Assembly: GCA_963932465.1 (NCBI GenBank)
Contig: OZ010795.1
Span: forward strand, 525,207,451 to 525,271,450
DNA from: Maratus speciosus
Lineage: Eukaryota; Arthropoda; Arachnida; Araneae; Salticidae
DNA: 64,000 nucleotides
Direction of reading: 5' to 3'
The notes below the pieces were generated by a model that had not been told where the DNA came from, made no database searches, and was given only the letters and a program-made list of their open reading frames with translations. Shown here one piece after another: positions 1 through 10,440 of this stretch. How positions within the stretch are numbered: position 1 is the first letter of the stretch; every line of letters begins with the position of its first letter. A program made the position numbers and the translations under genes.

Positions 1-145
1 CTTTTATGCTTCTGCGATGATATGTACATCCAGTGCTCCGCAACATCTTTGCTGAATTCCCGCACATCGAAATTTGTGTATAACTGAAAAATGAGCTTTC
101 CCCCAAACCGGTGTGACCTAGGGTAAACGCTATAGCTAAAACAAA
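1..145 (+). repeat. Interspersed repeat D, copy 1 (runs off left edge)
   Basis: This stretch resembles positions 445-700 in the same orientation and 5215-5480 in the opposite one. Shared landmarks are a CTTCTGCGAtGATA block near the start, then ATCGAAATTTGTGTgTAA, then GTGACCTAG. No coding capacity is visible and the superfamily cannot be named. The copies differ at many positions, so they are old. Confidence 0.6.
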
Positions 146-444
146 ACCACTGTTCAAAGTTTAAACTTGGCATTGTGCTATGCGCGTTTCGAAAAGAGGT
201 CACAATTATGCAACACCTCCTTGGCCCGTACCGCGTTTATCCAGACGGTTTTTAATTAAGCTTATTGAGCGATCAGCAAAATCAAAGTAGTCGCGAATAC
301 CATTGTAATCATGCGATTAGTTCTCATTAAATTAGCCTGTTTTAACAACTTGATGTTTATTGCTTTTATACTACTACTGGGCATTACATTCCACAACTAT
401 ACCATTAAATGTTGTTATCTAGGCTATAAAAGCTGATGGTGAAT

Positions 445-700
445 AGAGTACGCCACCCCCGTCTTTATGTGTGTCCAAATCGTCCGTGTCTTTAAGGGCT
501 AATATCTCGGCTAATTACAGACATTTTTTTTTTTGTAAATCGTTATCAACAATCTTTTTATTCTTCTGCGACGATAGGTACCTCCAGCGATTCTCAAGTC
601 ATTTGCTGAACGCCTCCAAATCGAAATTTGTGTGTAATGGAAAAATTCGATCTTCTCAAAAACTATGTGACCTAGTTTTCCTGCAAGGTTTAAATTAAAT
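445..700 (+). repeat. Interspersed repeat D, copy 2
   Basis: This is the fullest copy of family D. It runs from a GTCTTTATGTGTGTCCAAATC block through a run of T, CTTCTGCGACGATAGGTACC, and ATCGAAATTTGTGTG to GTGACCTAG. Open frames here on both strands are chance frames: they share no residues with a known family and are not kept in the other copies. Confidence 0.6.
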
Positions 701-1048
701 TCTACTACCACAAATGTTTTCATGATTTTAGTTTCATTAGATTCGGAAATGCATGGAGGGAACATATTTTTTGCATTACATTTTCAAGGGTATATAAGAA
801 AGTATAATACCTAAAATTAACAGAAATGTATTTTTCAGTTTGGCGTTATGAACGCTTTCACGCAATACTCCCACATGACAAACAAGGAAAAGATTTTTTT
901 TTCTTAATTTAGCCCCTCACATTTTTCCTGAATACATTTGTGAATGTTTAATAATATGTAAATCTGTGGGTCAATCACCTTTATTAATTTCCCGAATATC
1001 AACTTTCCACAGTTTAAAGGTAAAATGGCTGTGACAGAGTCTGACATA

Positions 1049-1099
1049 GGAGTGATATTATAATGGTTCTGTTTTTACTTTTTAAGTACGAAATCCTAA
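1049..1099 (+). repeat. Short hairpin-like repeat, degraded copy
   Basis: This matches 1912-1969: GTGATatTATAAtGGTTCtG, TTTTTACTTTTTAAGT, then cCTAAAAA. In the better copy the outer parts (GGGTTCCG and CGGTACCC) nearly pair. Elements with AGGGTTCCG ends are common in arthropod genomes; that link is from memory. Confidence 0.45.
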
Positions 1100-1911
1100 A
1101 AATGATTGAGTTTAAGGAATTGGAAAATATTTTTGAAAGTGCTGAAGTAAGTAATAATTATGTAGCAAATGTAACTGTATTGTATGTAAAATCTTTTAAA
1201 AACATAAAAATAGAGAAAAAAGGTACATTTGATTGTAATTTTCCGCAGAAATATTTACTTTAGAAATATGAAATGTTCATTGAATTAAAATAAAAATGTA
1301 TATAAATACATAAACATAATTCTGCTGTAAACTTGATTATTTTTGCTTCAAAGCTTTTCAACCACAGAATTTCAAAATATATGCATTTTTAAAATGTTTT
1401 CAAAAGAACGCCCTTGCTTTGAAGTGTAAACAAAAAATCTTTTGAAATGTTTAAATTAAATGAAACAAGTATATCGCATTCATATGCATATTTTAAAATG
1501 TAAAAAAAAAAACTCTTAAAAAAGAAATTACATTTAGGGGTTTAAGCATTTTTAAATGAATTACTTTTATGTGTTTAATATTTCCCTTAAGTGTACATTC
1601 CAATAATAATGTTTATTTATTTAAACAAATAAATGTAAAAATACTCTTCCTGATATAAAAGAGTGATATTTAATATTTTAAAATGCAAAAGCTTCATTAC
1701 ATTTGTACATGTTAAATTAATACATGAATGTGAGCGTAATAAATTTCGTTTCGTTAGTATTATACAGCAACTAAAGCAGATACTATTCTTTGCGACTAAA
1801 TACATTAGTTTCGAAATAAAGTATTTTGATATAAAAGAAAAGGAAAAAAAATAATTATGGGTAAAGCTCGTGCAATAATATATTTGGTCCATACAATTAT
1901 TACAAAGACAC

Positions 1912-1969
1912 AGGTGTGATCTTATAAGGGTTCCGCTTTTACTTTTTAAGTGCGGTACCCTAAAAAGTA
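1912..1969 (+). repeat. Short hairpin-like repeat, better copy
   Basis: AGGGTTCCG and CGGTACCCT face each other across a short T-rich spacer and could form an imperfect stem. A degraded copy lies at 1049-1099 in the same orientation. The lengths of the surrounding elements could not be set. Confidence 0.45.
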
Positions 1970-2044
1970 CATAAGAATCATTAAAAAAAAAAAAACAAGA
2001 CATTAGGCGTTTCAAGCTTATTCAAAGTTCCTCTTCAGTAATGT

Positions 2045-2645
2045 AAATAAACACAAAATCACGAATAATGACATAATTCAACTTGCAATTGAGAACATGT
2101 ACCAGAAACAAATAAACACGGAGATGGGTAATTGAGTGAAGTCAAGATGGTATGTCCTGGTGTGACTACGTGGTGGCAGGGAACTAGCTCCAGAGAACAC
2201 ACTTCATTTCTATCCGTTCTCTTTACTCTGTGGTCATCTTCTCTTTCTGTCAGTTGCCAACCATATATGACTTTACTCATTATAGTAGTTGATCTTGGAT
2301 GTCTTCTGTAAAGCAACTCTCCCTTAGAAGTCCTCGGCATTGGATGGTGGCCCCGACTCCTTTATACATCTTCGATTCCTGTGGGTCGCTGTCGTGAACC
2401 GGTTTCGGGGGTGGGGGTGGGGGGGGGAGCGACATGCGATGGGACTGCTTGGATCTTTTCCTATTGGGTAGTGAGAACTGTCGCTATCGACTGGTCATCT
2501 TCGTTTGGGAAATAGCCTGCGGTACGTGCGCTGTGCAGTGCGCATGCCAAGACCGGAGTCTTTGTGAAGGATTGTTCTCGGGCTGTCTGGATGGGGATTG
2601 CAAGAGCCTAAATGGCTCAGAAGCGAGGACTGGGATGAAAAAAAT
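2045..2645. other. GC-raised island, unassigned
   Basis: Base composition changes sharply here, to roughly half G+C, against a surrounding sequence that is about three-quarters A+T. A run of G with a few T lies at about 2407-2428. A 93-codon frame on the minus strand (2340-2059) and a 71-codon frame on the plus strand (2434-2649) sit on either side of the G-run. I recognise neither product. Possible explanations are a fragment of a host exon, a young element body, or a foreign insertion. No splice sites, TIRs or target duplication could be fixed. Confidence 0.4.
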
Positions 2646-2728
2646 ATGACAGGTTTTTAAATACTTTTAAGAATTATTCAAAATTTATCGCAAGAAAATA
2701 CTTCAAAAATATATTTACTTTTAGCAAG

Positions 2729-3486
2729 GGCTAGCTGTTATACCCGTTCTATGCACGGGAGTTCATGAATTTAATTCTAAAACCAAAATTAAAAATAACT
2801 ATTCGATTTCGTAAAATATTTTTCTACTACTGCGCATTTTTTAATGAAATTTAATTTATCATGTTTCTATAGCAGCAGACAATAAAACAATATATTTTGA
2901 ATAAGGGAATAAATATAATAAAACGTTTTGTTGATGTTTCTGATAAAATGTTTGCCTTTATTTTTTTTTTAATGTAATAAGTCAGCGCAATTAAATAATC
3001 TCAAATTATTTGCATGTGAGGTAAAAGAAATATCGTAATACCCGCTGGAGCTTTTTATTATTGCAGCTTGGCGTACGTAATATGAATAGCTCTAATTATT
3101 TGCATGTGAGGTGAAAGAATTATCGTAACACTTGCCACAGCTTTTTAGTATTGCAGCGTGGCGTACGTAATATGTATATCTCACATTGGTTAAAGAACTC
3201 GCGCAATTACGGGTTGAAAATAAAAAAAAAGTATTTTACTGTGAATTTTTAATTGTTGGCAGCTGCTATAATGAAAAATGTTTAAATTTGATAGGAAATT
3301 GATGTTAAATTGGTGTTTTTTATTAATTAAAAGTTAACTATAAATTATTTCGATTCCGGATTGTTTAGTTGCCTCGGCCGTGTATTAATAAACATGTGCA
3401 TAACATTTCACAATTCCGGTTTCCAAACTGTGGATTTGTATAGAATTACAGACAGACAGACAAATTTTTATTTTTATAGATTAGAT
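2729..3486 (+). mobile_element. Retroposon-like or MITE-like interspersed element
   Basis: The left end reads GCTAGCTGTTATACCCG followed by a TGCACGGG block. The right end is GACAGACAGACAAATTTT followed by TATTTTTATAGATTAGAT. Elements with a CTAGCTGTTACCCG-like start and a GACAGACAGACAA tail are widespread in arthropods (from memory). A 90-bp direct duplication lies inside at 3001-3182. No protein-coding frame is present, so this is a non-autonomous or truncated copy. Confidence 0.5.
3001..3182 (+). repeat. Two tandem units of 90 bp
   Basis: TTATTTGCATGTGAGGTgAAAGAA recurs exactly 90 bp apart (TGCATG at 3011 and 3101). Each unit ends with GGCGTACGTAATATG. The units differ at several sites, so the duplication is not recent. 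It lies inside the element at 2729-3486. Confidence 0.7.
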
Positions 3487-4790
3487 ATTTACTTTATTTT
3501 TAGAAATATAATTTTTAATTATTTTACATAAATTTTCATTATAATATATAACATTTTGTTTATAAAGATATTCATATTCAATATTATTGAAATATATGAA
3601 GTGCATTAATCAAAATATGGTTGAAAAAAATATTTTATTGAATTAATAAAATTATAATATTATTTATTGAGTTTTAAAAGTTGTTCTAATTTTTGCAATC
3701 TGTTTATATATAATTCTATATGTGCCGCTTCAAGAATTTGAAGATTCAGAAATTCTTTCTTAATTTAATTGTGGAATTTTAAGTTTTCCTCACCACCAAA
3801 TATTATTTATGTAATGTAGTGTGTGTTTTATTTACTTAATATATTATTCATCGAATTTGTGCATGTTTGAACCTGTATTCAGATAGTTACTTAAATATTC
3901 TGAATCATCTGTTTATTACCCAACTGCCGAGAAGGGTTATGTGTTTCACGCGTATCTGAGTATGTGGATTTCTTCAAACTCTCGAAACATTCCACCGGCT
4001 GGATGGACTTTAATGAATGAGGTCTCTATCGATTCGTCTTAACCATTCGATGGTTATAGGCTAGGTTTTGTTTTTATAAATTCAAAATGGTGATTGTAAA
4101 ATAAAAAATAGCGGTAGATACGATTTTTTTTTTTTTTTTTTTTTTTTTTACGCACTATATTGAGGGGCATAGTGGCTATTGGATAGGACTTTCAAAATGA
4201 AGACGATGTTTCATTGACTATTTTATAGTCAGAAGCTCTGTTTAAATATTGCACAACCTAGAAGTTGTGTAGGTAGGATCTCTAGCTTTACTGCATCTCT
4301 AACCTTCATAGATATCTATAGGTCTCATCGAAACAGTGTTTATAGATAGGAACTAACAATTAAACACAACTTAAAAGGCATCAATACAAGTAAATACGTA
4401 ACTAATATAAAAAATAGTTTCACATTGATGAGAAATAATTAATTAGTTCGTTTTTTATGCAGTCGGGTTTTTTGATTTTTAAAATTTAATTTTTACTTGT
4501 TTAAATAACTCAAATTGACAATGATATAAATATTCAGATATAATATTCAAATGAATACGTTACAAAACTAAATACAGATTTTGATTTATCTGTAAATATG
4601 AATATGCTAGTTAAATTATGTTTCTGGTTACACAGAAAGTTAATAAGTCTTCATGAAAATACAATTAAATAATACATGGTACCCATAAAGTAATATTCCA
4701 TTTATAAATTTTAATAGTATCAACTGTAAGTGGTGTAGAGTGTTGGTTATAGGTCACAAATAAAGAGGAAATCAAACAGTTTTAGAAAAG
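3487..4790. other. AT-rich stretch with no recognised gene
   Basis: I see no coding frame, TIR pair or tandem structure here except a run of about 28 T near 4123-4150. Confidence 0.5.
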
Positions 4791-4845
4791 CGCATGCGTG
4801 AATGCTGCTTTGTTATTGACTCGCTTGCAGTGCCACATACGCAAA

Positions 4846-5132
4846 ATGGCGACTCATGAGCGTAAAGCGTTATTGCTGGACTGAAAATTTAAAAATCGTT
4901 AGAGGAAAGCGAATTTTCCCTTTGCGTCTACATTCTGTCATTACCTGATGATTTTTGGAAGTTGAGAGACAGAATTGGAGATGCTATTGCTTCCATTACT
5001 CCGAACCTGTTAACAGAAATGTGGGAAGAATTGGACTTTAAGTTGGATGTGTGCCGCATTAGTAAAGTGCACACAAATACATTTGTTTTGATTTTGTTAC
5101 ATTTTCAGAGATATCAAATAAAATGTAATTAA
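4846..5132 (+). pseudogene. Mariner-like (IS630/Tc1) transposase remnant, middle deleted
   Basis: A start codon at 4846 opens MATHERKALLLD and then hits a stop; this looks like the N-terminus of mariner-like transposases of arthropods. From 4941 a frame reads LPDDFWKLRDRIGDAI, then TEMWEELDFKLDVCRISK, ending at a stop at 5130. That is the typical extreme C-terminus of the same family (an LR.RI..A segment, then W.EL..RLD.CR). The catalytic DD..D core, normally some 200 residues, is missing between the two. The protein would have cut and joined DNA at TA sites. This copy is dead, and could only have moved in trans if its TIRs survive; I could not place them. Confidence 0.7.
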
Positions 5133-5214
5133 AAAATATGTCCCCCACCCTCTATTTCTTAATCTGTTGAATATAAATTTATAAAATAATTATGCGTAGT
5201 AGACGTTTATTTAA

Positions 5215-5480
5215 AACTTGCAGGAAAGCTATACCTATTTACCTAGGTCACATATTTTCTGAGAAAATAAAATTTTTTCGCTACACACAAATTTTATTTG
5301 GAAGATTTTCACTTAGGAAATTGAAGGGCGCTCGATGTACCTATCGTCGTGGAAGTATAAATGGGTAGTTGATAATGATTTTCGAAAAAGAAAATGTCGA
5401 TAATTACAGGAGATATTAACCTTTAAAGAGAGGCACCGTTTGTCCATACATAAAGACACGAGCCATCAGATTTTAAAGCC
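5215..5480 (-). repeat. Interspersed repeat D, copy 3 (inverted)
   Basis: Read on the minus strand, this follows the copy at 445-700 from a GTCTTTATGTATGGAC block through CGACGATAGGTACATCGAG to TGTGACCTAGGTAAATAGG. It confirms that family D is interspersed and not a tandem repeat. Confidence 0.6.
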
Positions 5481-5512
5481 TATATAACAGCTTATTATTC
5501 TTTTAGAAGCGT

Positions 5513-5544
<32 letters not shown>

Positions 5545-5547
5545 TAA
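5513..5547. repeat. (TA)n microsatellite
   Basis: Alternating T and A interrupted by one TATG, just left of the family A array. Confidence 0.85.
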
Positions 5548-5649
5548 CAGTTACTAATTAATAGATTTATTGTACTTAAACCGACCGGTTAATTTAGTTC
5601 GATGTATATCTCTTTTAAATTATAAATAATTCCTTCTTTTTCTACAATC

Positions 5650-6540
5650 CACAAATGACAATCTTACACTAAATTATTTAACAATATAAAAAAAAACACA
5701 CATAAAACTTGAAGTTTAAGAGGATTTGGAGAAAATTTTATTTAATGAATAGTTAGTACTATATTTAAATATACTATTAAACATAAATTCTTTTAATGTA
5801 AATTTTATAACAACTTTAGTTTTTCAGTTGCAATAACAAAATTACTTACAACTTAAGAAATACATATTTAACAAAAATAAAATTCTTGATATGAAAAGGA
5901 ATAACATCACAAATAAACTGATTATAATACAGTACTTATTGCAACGTCAAATTTATAAAAGAACAACACAGTAATTTAAAAATAAAACATCTGTTATAAA
6001 AATCCAATAATTTTATATTATTTACGCTCAACTTTTCTCCATAACCCATTTCTGTAAAATCCCTTTCAACATTAGTAAAGATTCGGATATTGCTTTGAGT
6101 TTAATTGACTACCGCAATTTAGGTTATCAAGTTAGATTTTCTCCTGTGATATCATGAAAAGAACTTGAAAGTATTTCCCGAATTCAACTTCAGACAAATG
6201 GATTATCCACAAATTGAGTGTACCATTAAAAGATGTTATAAGCATTACTAATTAGAAGGAATTCCTATATGTATGATTTATTGCTTTTTTCCAGTAAATT
6301 AATTTCGTTTTGGTTTGTGTATTATCATAAATAAAGGAAAAATGTCTAGGGAAATATATTTATTTCATAGAATAATAATTTAATATGTGTATCAGACAGC
6401 ATCAATCAAAATATCTGACATAAAGCACTGATATAATTTCCTAATTATGAAGAAGTAAATTAAATTCATTTTTCTTAAAATATGTCTTAAAAATAGTTAG
6501 TATTATAAGTTATTTATAAATTATTAAAAAATAATTAAAT
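5650..6540 (+). repeat. Family A tandem unit 1
   Basis: This is the first full unit of an array with a period of about 850 bp. Landmarks in order are an A-rich lead, GAGGATTTGGAGAAAATTTT, TTATATTATTTACGCTC, GAAAAGAACTTGAAAGTATT, ATTACTAATTAGAAGGAA, CAGACAGCATC, and TTCTTAAAATATGTCTTAAA. No protein is encoded. Other units follow at 6541-9290, 10080-10440 and 10441-13080, and a second group lies at 35090-36350. Confidence 0.7.
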
Positions 6541-9290
6541 AAATTAAATAAAAACTGAAAATAAAATGATTTGGATAAAACTCCATTTAATGTTTGGTTT
6601 GTACAAAAATTTAAATGTATGATAATACACAAATTCACTAAATGTACATTTTATAACTACTTCAATTTTTCAGCAGCAATAAAAACAACAATAAAAAACG
6701 GCTTAAAAAATTTACAAAAATAAAATACTTTATATCAAAAGTAATAACATGACAAATAAACGCAGTTTAACAAAGTTTTTATTGATACGCCAAATTGAAA
6801 AATAATAATGACGCATTAATCAAAAATTATACAGGGTGTTCGGTCTCAACGGTGTCCAATGGCTAATTCCTAAACCGTTAGTCATAGACATATAGTTCCA
6901 ATTACAAAAATGTTTTAAATTAGGTAAAGAAATATTTTAAAAGCGATTTGGGTCAATAAAAACATTTCTTTAAAAATTACGAAATTTAAATTTTTATACG
7001 TTCCCCCGGTCCTATAAGTTATATTTAGTGAAAATTTCCTTTTACACTGACAAGTAATACAAAAAAAGTCCCGTTATTCTACGATTAAAATTGACCGAGT
7101 AATAGCTGTTTAAAGTTGGAGCATATTTTTTGCTGCAAATTGGGGGTCATTCACAAATTTAGTCGAAATATAATCTCGTCATATATCCAAACTAAATCTA
7201 ACATTCTTAATGTTTGGGAGTAAAATTAACATTGCAATATAAATTTGAAATCTTTAATCATTCTGGCATATTAATGGAAAATATACAATTTGTAATAAAT
7301 ATTTAAGAAGAAAGAAAAAACAGAATTTTTGTTAAATAAAATGATTCTATATTAACAGCCTCAATTCTTTACAAAATGATACATATTTTAAAATATTATT
7401 AGATTGCACATGCCTGCAAAAGTTGAGTTATGTCATGTTTTTTAGCTTTTGATAATTAATTCTTATATATTCTGTACCGCTGAATCCGAAATTGACCTTC
7501 ATTTTTAACTATCATATCAGGAATTTTCGCAAATTGCAAATTTCAAAGTTAAGAAGTTCAGTTTTAAAATTGAATTTCTCCCCCATCTCCTCGGACCACT
7601 CAGCTGTTTAGCTGTATGAATCCCTGGATAAGCAAAAATATAGAATAAATTTTTTAATAAAATAAAATAAAATAAAATAAAAAATGTTTTACATATGTTT
7701 TATAGTATGAGATTTTCGCTATATTTTAACCTACACATTTGCGATTTGCAAAAAAATTCTAACGTGATGGTTAAAAATGAAGGTCATTTTCAGATTCAGT
7801 GCTAAAAAGTGCGTAAAAATCAATTATCAAAAGTTAAAAAACACAACCATCTCCTCCACTTTATAGTATTCGATTTTTGTTATTCTTAAATTTGAAAATG
7901 TGATTTGCGAAATATCCTGACATAATGGTTAAAAATTAAGGTAATTTTCGGATTCAGTGCTAAAAAATACATAAAAGTTAAAAAACCCAACAATCGCAGT
8001 CTTGTATTATCTAATCTAAAACTTTTTCTTAAACTCCTTGGCAGAAATCTATCCGAAATTTTTTGTGTTATCCTGTAAAATAAGTATAAATGGTAACCAC
8101 CGAAAATCTTAATAATATTAGATTGTTATCGGATTTGCGCCAGCATGTAAAATGCAATCTCGATCGGATATTTAAAAGTGGGTTAAAGTTCGAGTACAAA
8201 TTTTGAACTGGAAAAACATACATACGATTGTTGAAGTAACATAAAAACTTATAAAAAAACATAATTTTTGTTAAAAAATTCATAAGAGAAAGAGTCTCAA
8301 ATCGTGACAAAATAAAACATATGTTATTTTAGCCAATTTGAGACTTAACCATAATACTTGTAAGATTTTTTTTTTCAAAGCGCAGATACACATGAAGTAA
8401 GATCTTCGAATACTTTAAACACTTGGTATATGATCCCTTAAAGCCAAGCCGAACTCATTTGTTTTCAGAGTAGAAAAGTGACATAAGTCATGCATTTTCA
8501 AAGTTTCATAACTCCCTCAATTTTAGCGTTATATGAATGGGACTTCTTTTGTCTTATTTGTCAGTGTAATAGGAAAAAATTACTAAATATAACTTATAGG
8601 ACCTGGGGACCGTATAAAAATTTAAATTTCGTAATTTTTTAAGAAATGTTTTTATTGACCAAAATCGCTTTTAAAATGTTTTTTTACCTGATTTAAAACG
8701 TTTTTGTAATTGGAACTATATGTCTATGACTAACGGTTTAGGAATTAGCCAGACACCGTTGAGACCGGACACCCTGTATATTTCTTATAAAAATGTAATA
8801 ACTTTATATTATTTACGCTCAGTGTAAACTTATCTGGAGAACTCATTTTTGTACATTTCCTTTGATCATTAGTAAACACACGGATATTTCATTGAATTTA
8901 AATGAATACTGCAATTTATGTTATCAAGTTAGATTTTCTACAATGATTTGATGAAAAGAACTTGAAAGTATTTCCGGAATTAAACTTCAGACAAATAGAT
9001 TAAACACAAATCGAGTGTGGTATTAAAAGATGTTAGAAGCATTACTAATTAGAAGGAAGTCCTATAAGTAATATTTATTTATTTTTTCAAGTTAATTTAC
9101 TTTGGTTTGCGGACTATGATAAATGTTGGATAAAATTGTAGGAAAAATATTTTTATTTCATCGCATAACTTTTAATTTGTGTATGAGACAGCATCTATGA
9201 AAACATATGACAAAATATTGATATAAATTTCAAATGAAAAATAATTAAAATAAAATATTTTTCTTAAAATATGTCTTAACTAGATGAATG
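6541..9290 (+). repeat. Family A tandem unit 2, split by a TIR element
   Basis: Family A sequence runs from 6541 to 6830 and resumes at 8778 with TTATATTATTTACGCTC, continuing to about 9290. The interruption is the 1.95-kb element at 6831-8777. Taking that out leaves a unit of about 800 bp that lines up with unit 1, so the insertion came after the tandem duplication. Confidence 0.65.
6831..8777. mobile_element. TIR element, family T, copy 1 (1.95 kb, non-autonomous)
   Basis: The ends are perfectly opposed, ACAGGGTGTTCGGTCTCAAC on the left against GACCGGACACCCTGT on the right. The inverted match continues inward for roughly 230 bp, including CCTAAACCGTTAGTCATAGA and a TTACGAAATTTAAATTTTTATAC block. 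The flanks (TTAT and ATAT) fit a TA target duplication, which suggests a Tc1/mariner-type mechanism. There is no transposase. Inside, a module of about 130 bp containing GATTCAGTGCTAAAAA occurs near 7450-7560 inverted, then near 7700-7850 and 7865-8000 direct, so the element folds back on itself. A related copy lies at 41185-43092. Confidence 0.8.
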
Positions 9291-9389
9291 TGCCAATTTC
9301 AAAACTTTCTTCTATCTCATACACATGAATACTTCAAAATTCCCTATCACAATATTAAATGGCAATCTATGATCGTCATGACTATTCTA

Positions 9390-10060
9390 AATATATGAAA
9401 TTTCATGCATTAGTTCTTGTGATGTGACTATCTCTAAAATCGTGAAAATCCTACAAAATGCAGCATGGCAGCAACAGCTGTTGTGTGATTTACACAAAAA
9501 CATCATAAGAAACAACGTATGTCAAAGTCTAACTGAATCTGAAGTTTGGTGACAATCTGTGCATTAGTTCTTGAGATAGAACTACTGCGAAAATTGTGAA
9601 AAATCAATTATAACAGCGACACCTGTTAAGCGATTTACACCAAAACATAATCAGCTCCAATATTTATCAAGGTATGCATGAATTTGAAGTTTGATGAAAT
9701 TCCGTTAGTTTGTTCTTCAGATAGAGCTGTTGGGGGAAATCTTGAAAAATGCAGCATAGAAGAGCTACCTGTTGGGCGATTTACACCAAAAACTAATCAG
9801 TAACAATCTATATCAGGCTCTAAATGAGTATATATATTTATTAAATTCCGTGAATTAGTTCTTAAGATAGAGCGTCTACAACTTTTTCTGACATACAGAT
9901 AGACAGACAGAGTCAAAGAATCACAGACAAACATTTTGTAAGAACATGTTTTTCGGGATCTATGACCCCTAAAACGTGTAAATCCGGCGAAAACCGGTAG
10001 TTGAAAATCTTCGCGAATCCAATCCTTTCTTCTTGTAAAAAAAGAAGTAAGTAAAAAAAA
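9390..10060 (+). mobile_element. Tandem-cored element with conserved tail (family F), copy 1
   Basis: A unit of about 140 bp with TTAGTTCTTgaGATAGA and GCGATTTACACCAAAA repeats roughly four times, from about 9410 to 9880. A tail follows: ACAGATAGACAGACAGA, then TGTTTTTCGGGATCTATGAC, then CCCTAAAACGTGTAAA. It ends in an A-rich stretch near 10060. The same tail closes the element at 33970-34503, although the tandem cores are unrelated. It sits inside the family A array and replaces about half a unit there. No coding frame was found. Confidence 0.65.
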
Positions 10061-10079
10061 AAATAACACACTAATAAAA

Positions 10080-10440
10080 AAAAAAAAAAAAAATTAAACT
10101 TTCAATAACTTTATGTTTATGATCAGAGTAAACAATTTTTCAGAACGCACTTCTGTAAATATCCTTTTATCATTAGTAAAGATTCGGATATTGCATTGAA
10201 TTTAATTCAGTACCTCTACTTATCATGTTGGATTTCCTCTAATGATATCATGAAAATAACTTAAAAGTGTGATAAATAAAGGATCATACGCTAGGAAAAT
10301 ATATTTATTTCATTGTATAATATTGAATACGTGTATGAGACAACACCTATCAAACTATATTAAATAAAATATTGATATAATTTCCTAATTAAGAAGAATT
10401 AAAATAAAATATATTCTCTTAAAGTACGTCTTAAAAATTG
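10080..10440 (+). repeat. Family A unit 3, partial
   Basis: This unit starts in the middle of the family A sequence, just after the F element, and lacks the segment between the CATGAAAA block and GATAAATAAAGGA. It ends with TTAAAGTACGTCTTAAAAATTG, as the other units do. Confidence 0.6.

Noticed and set aside
2358..2365. TATA box for the minus-strand frame at 2340
   Set aside because: TATAAAG lies only about 20 bases before the ATG, so the start codon would fall before the transcription start.
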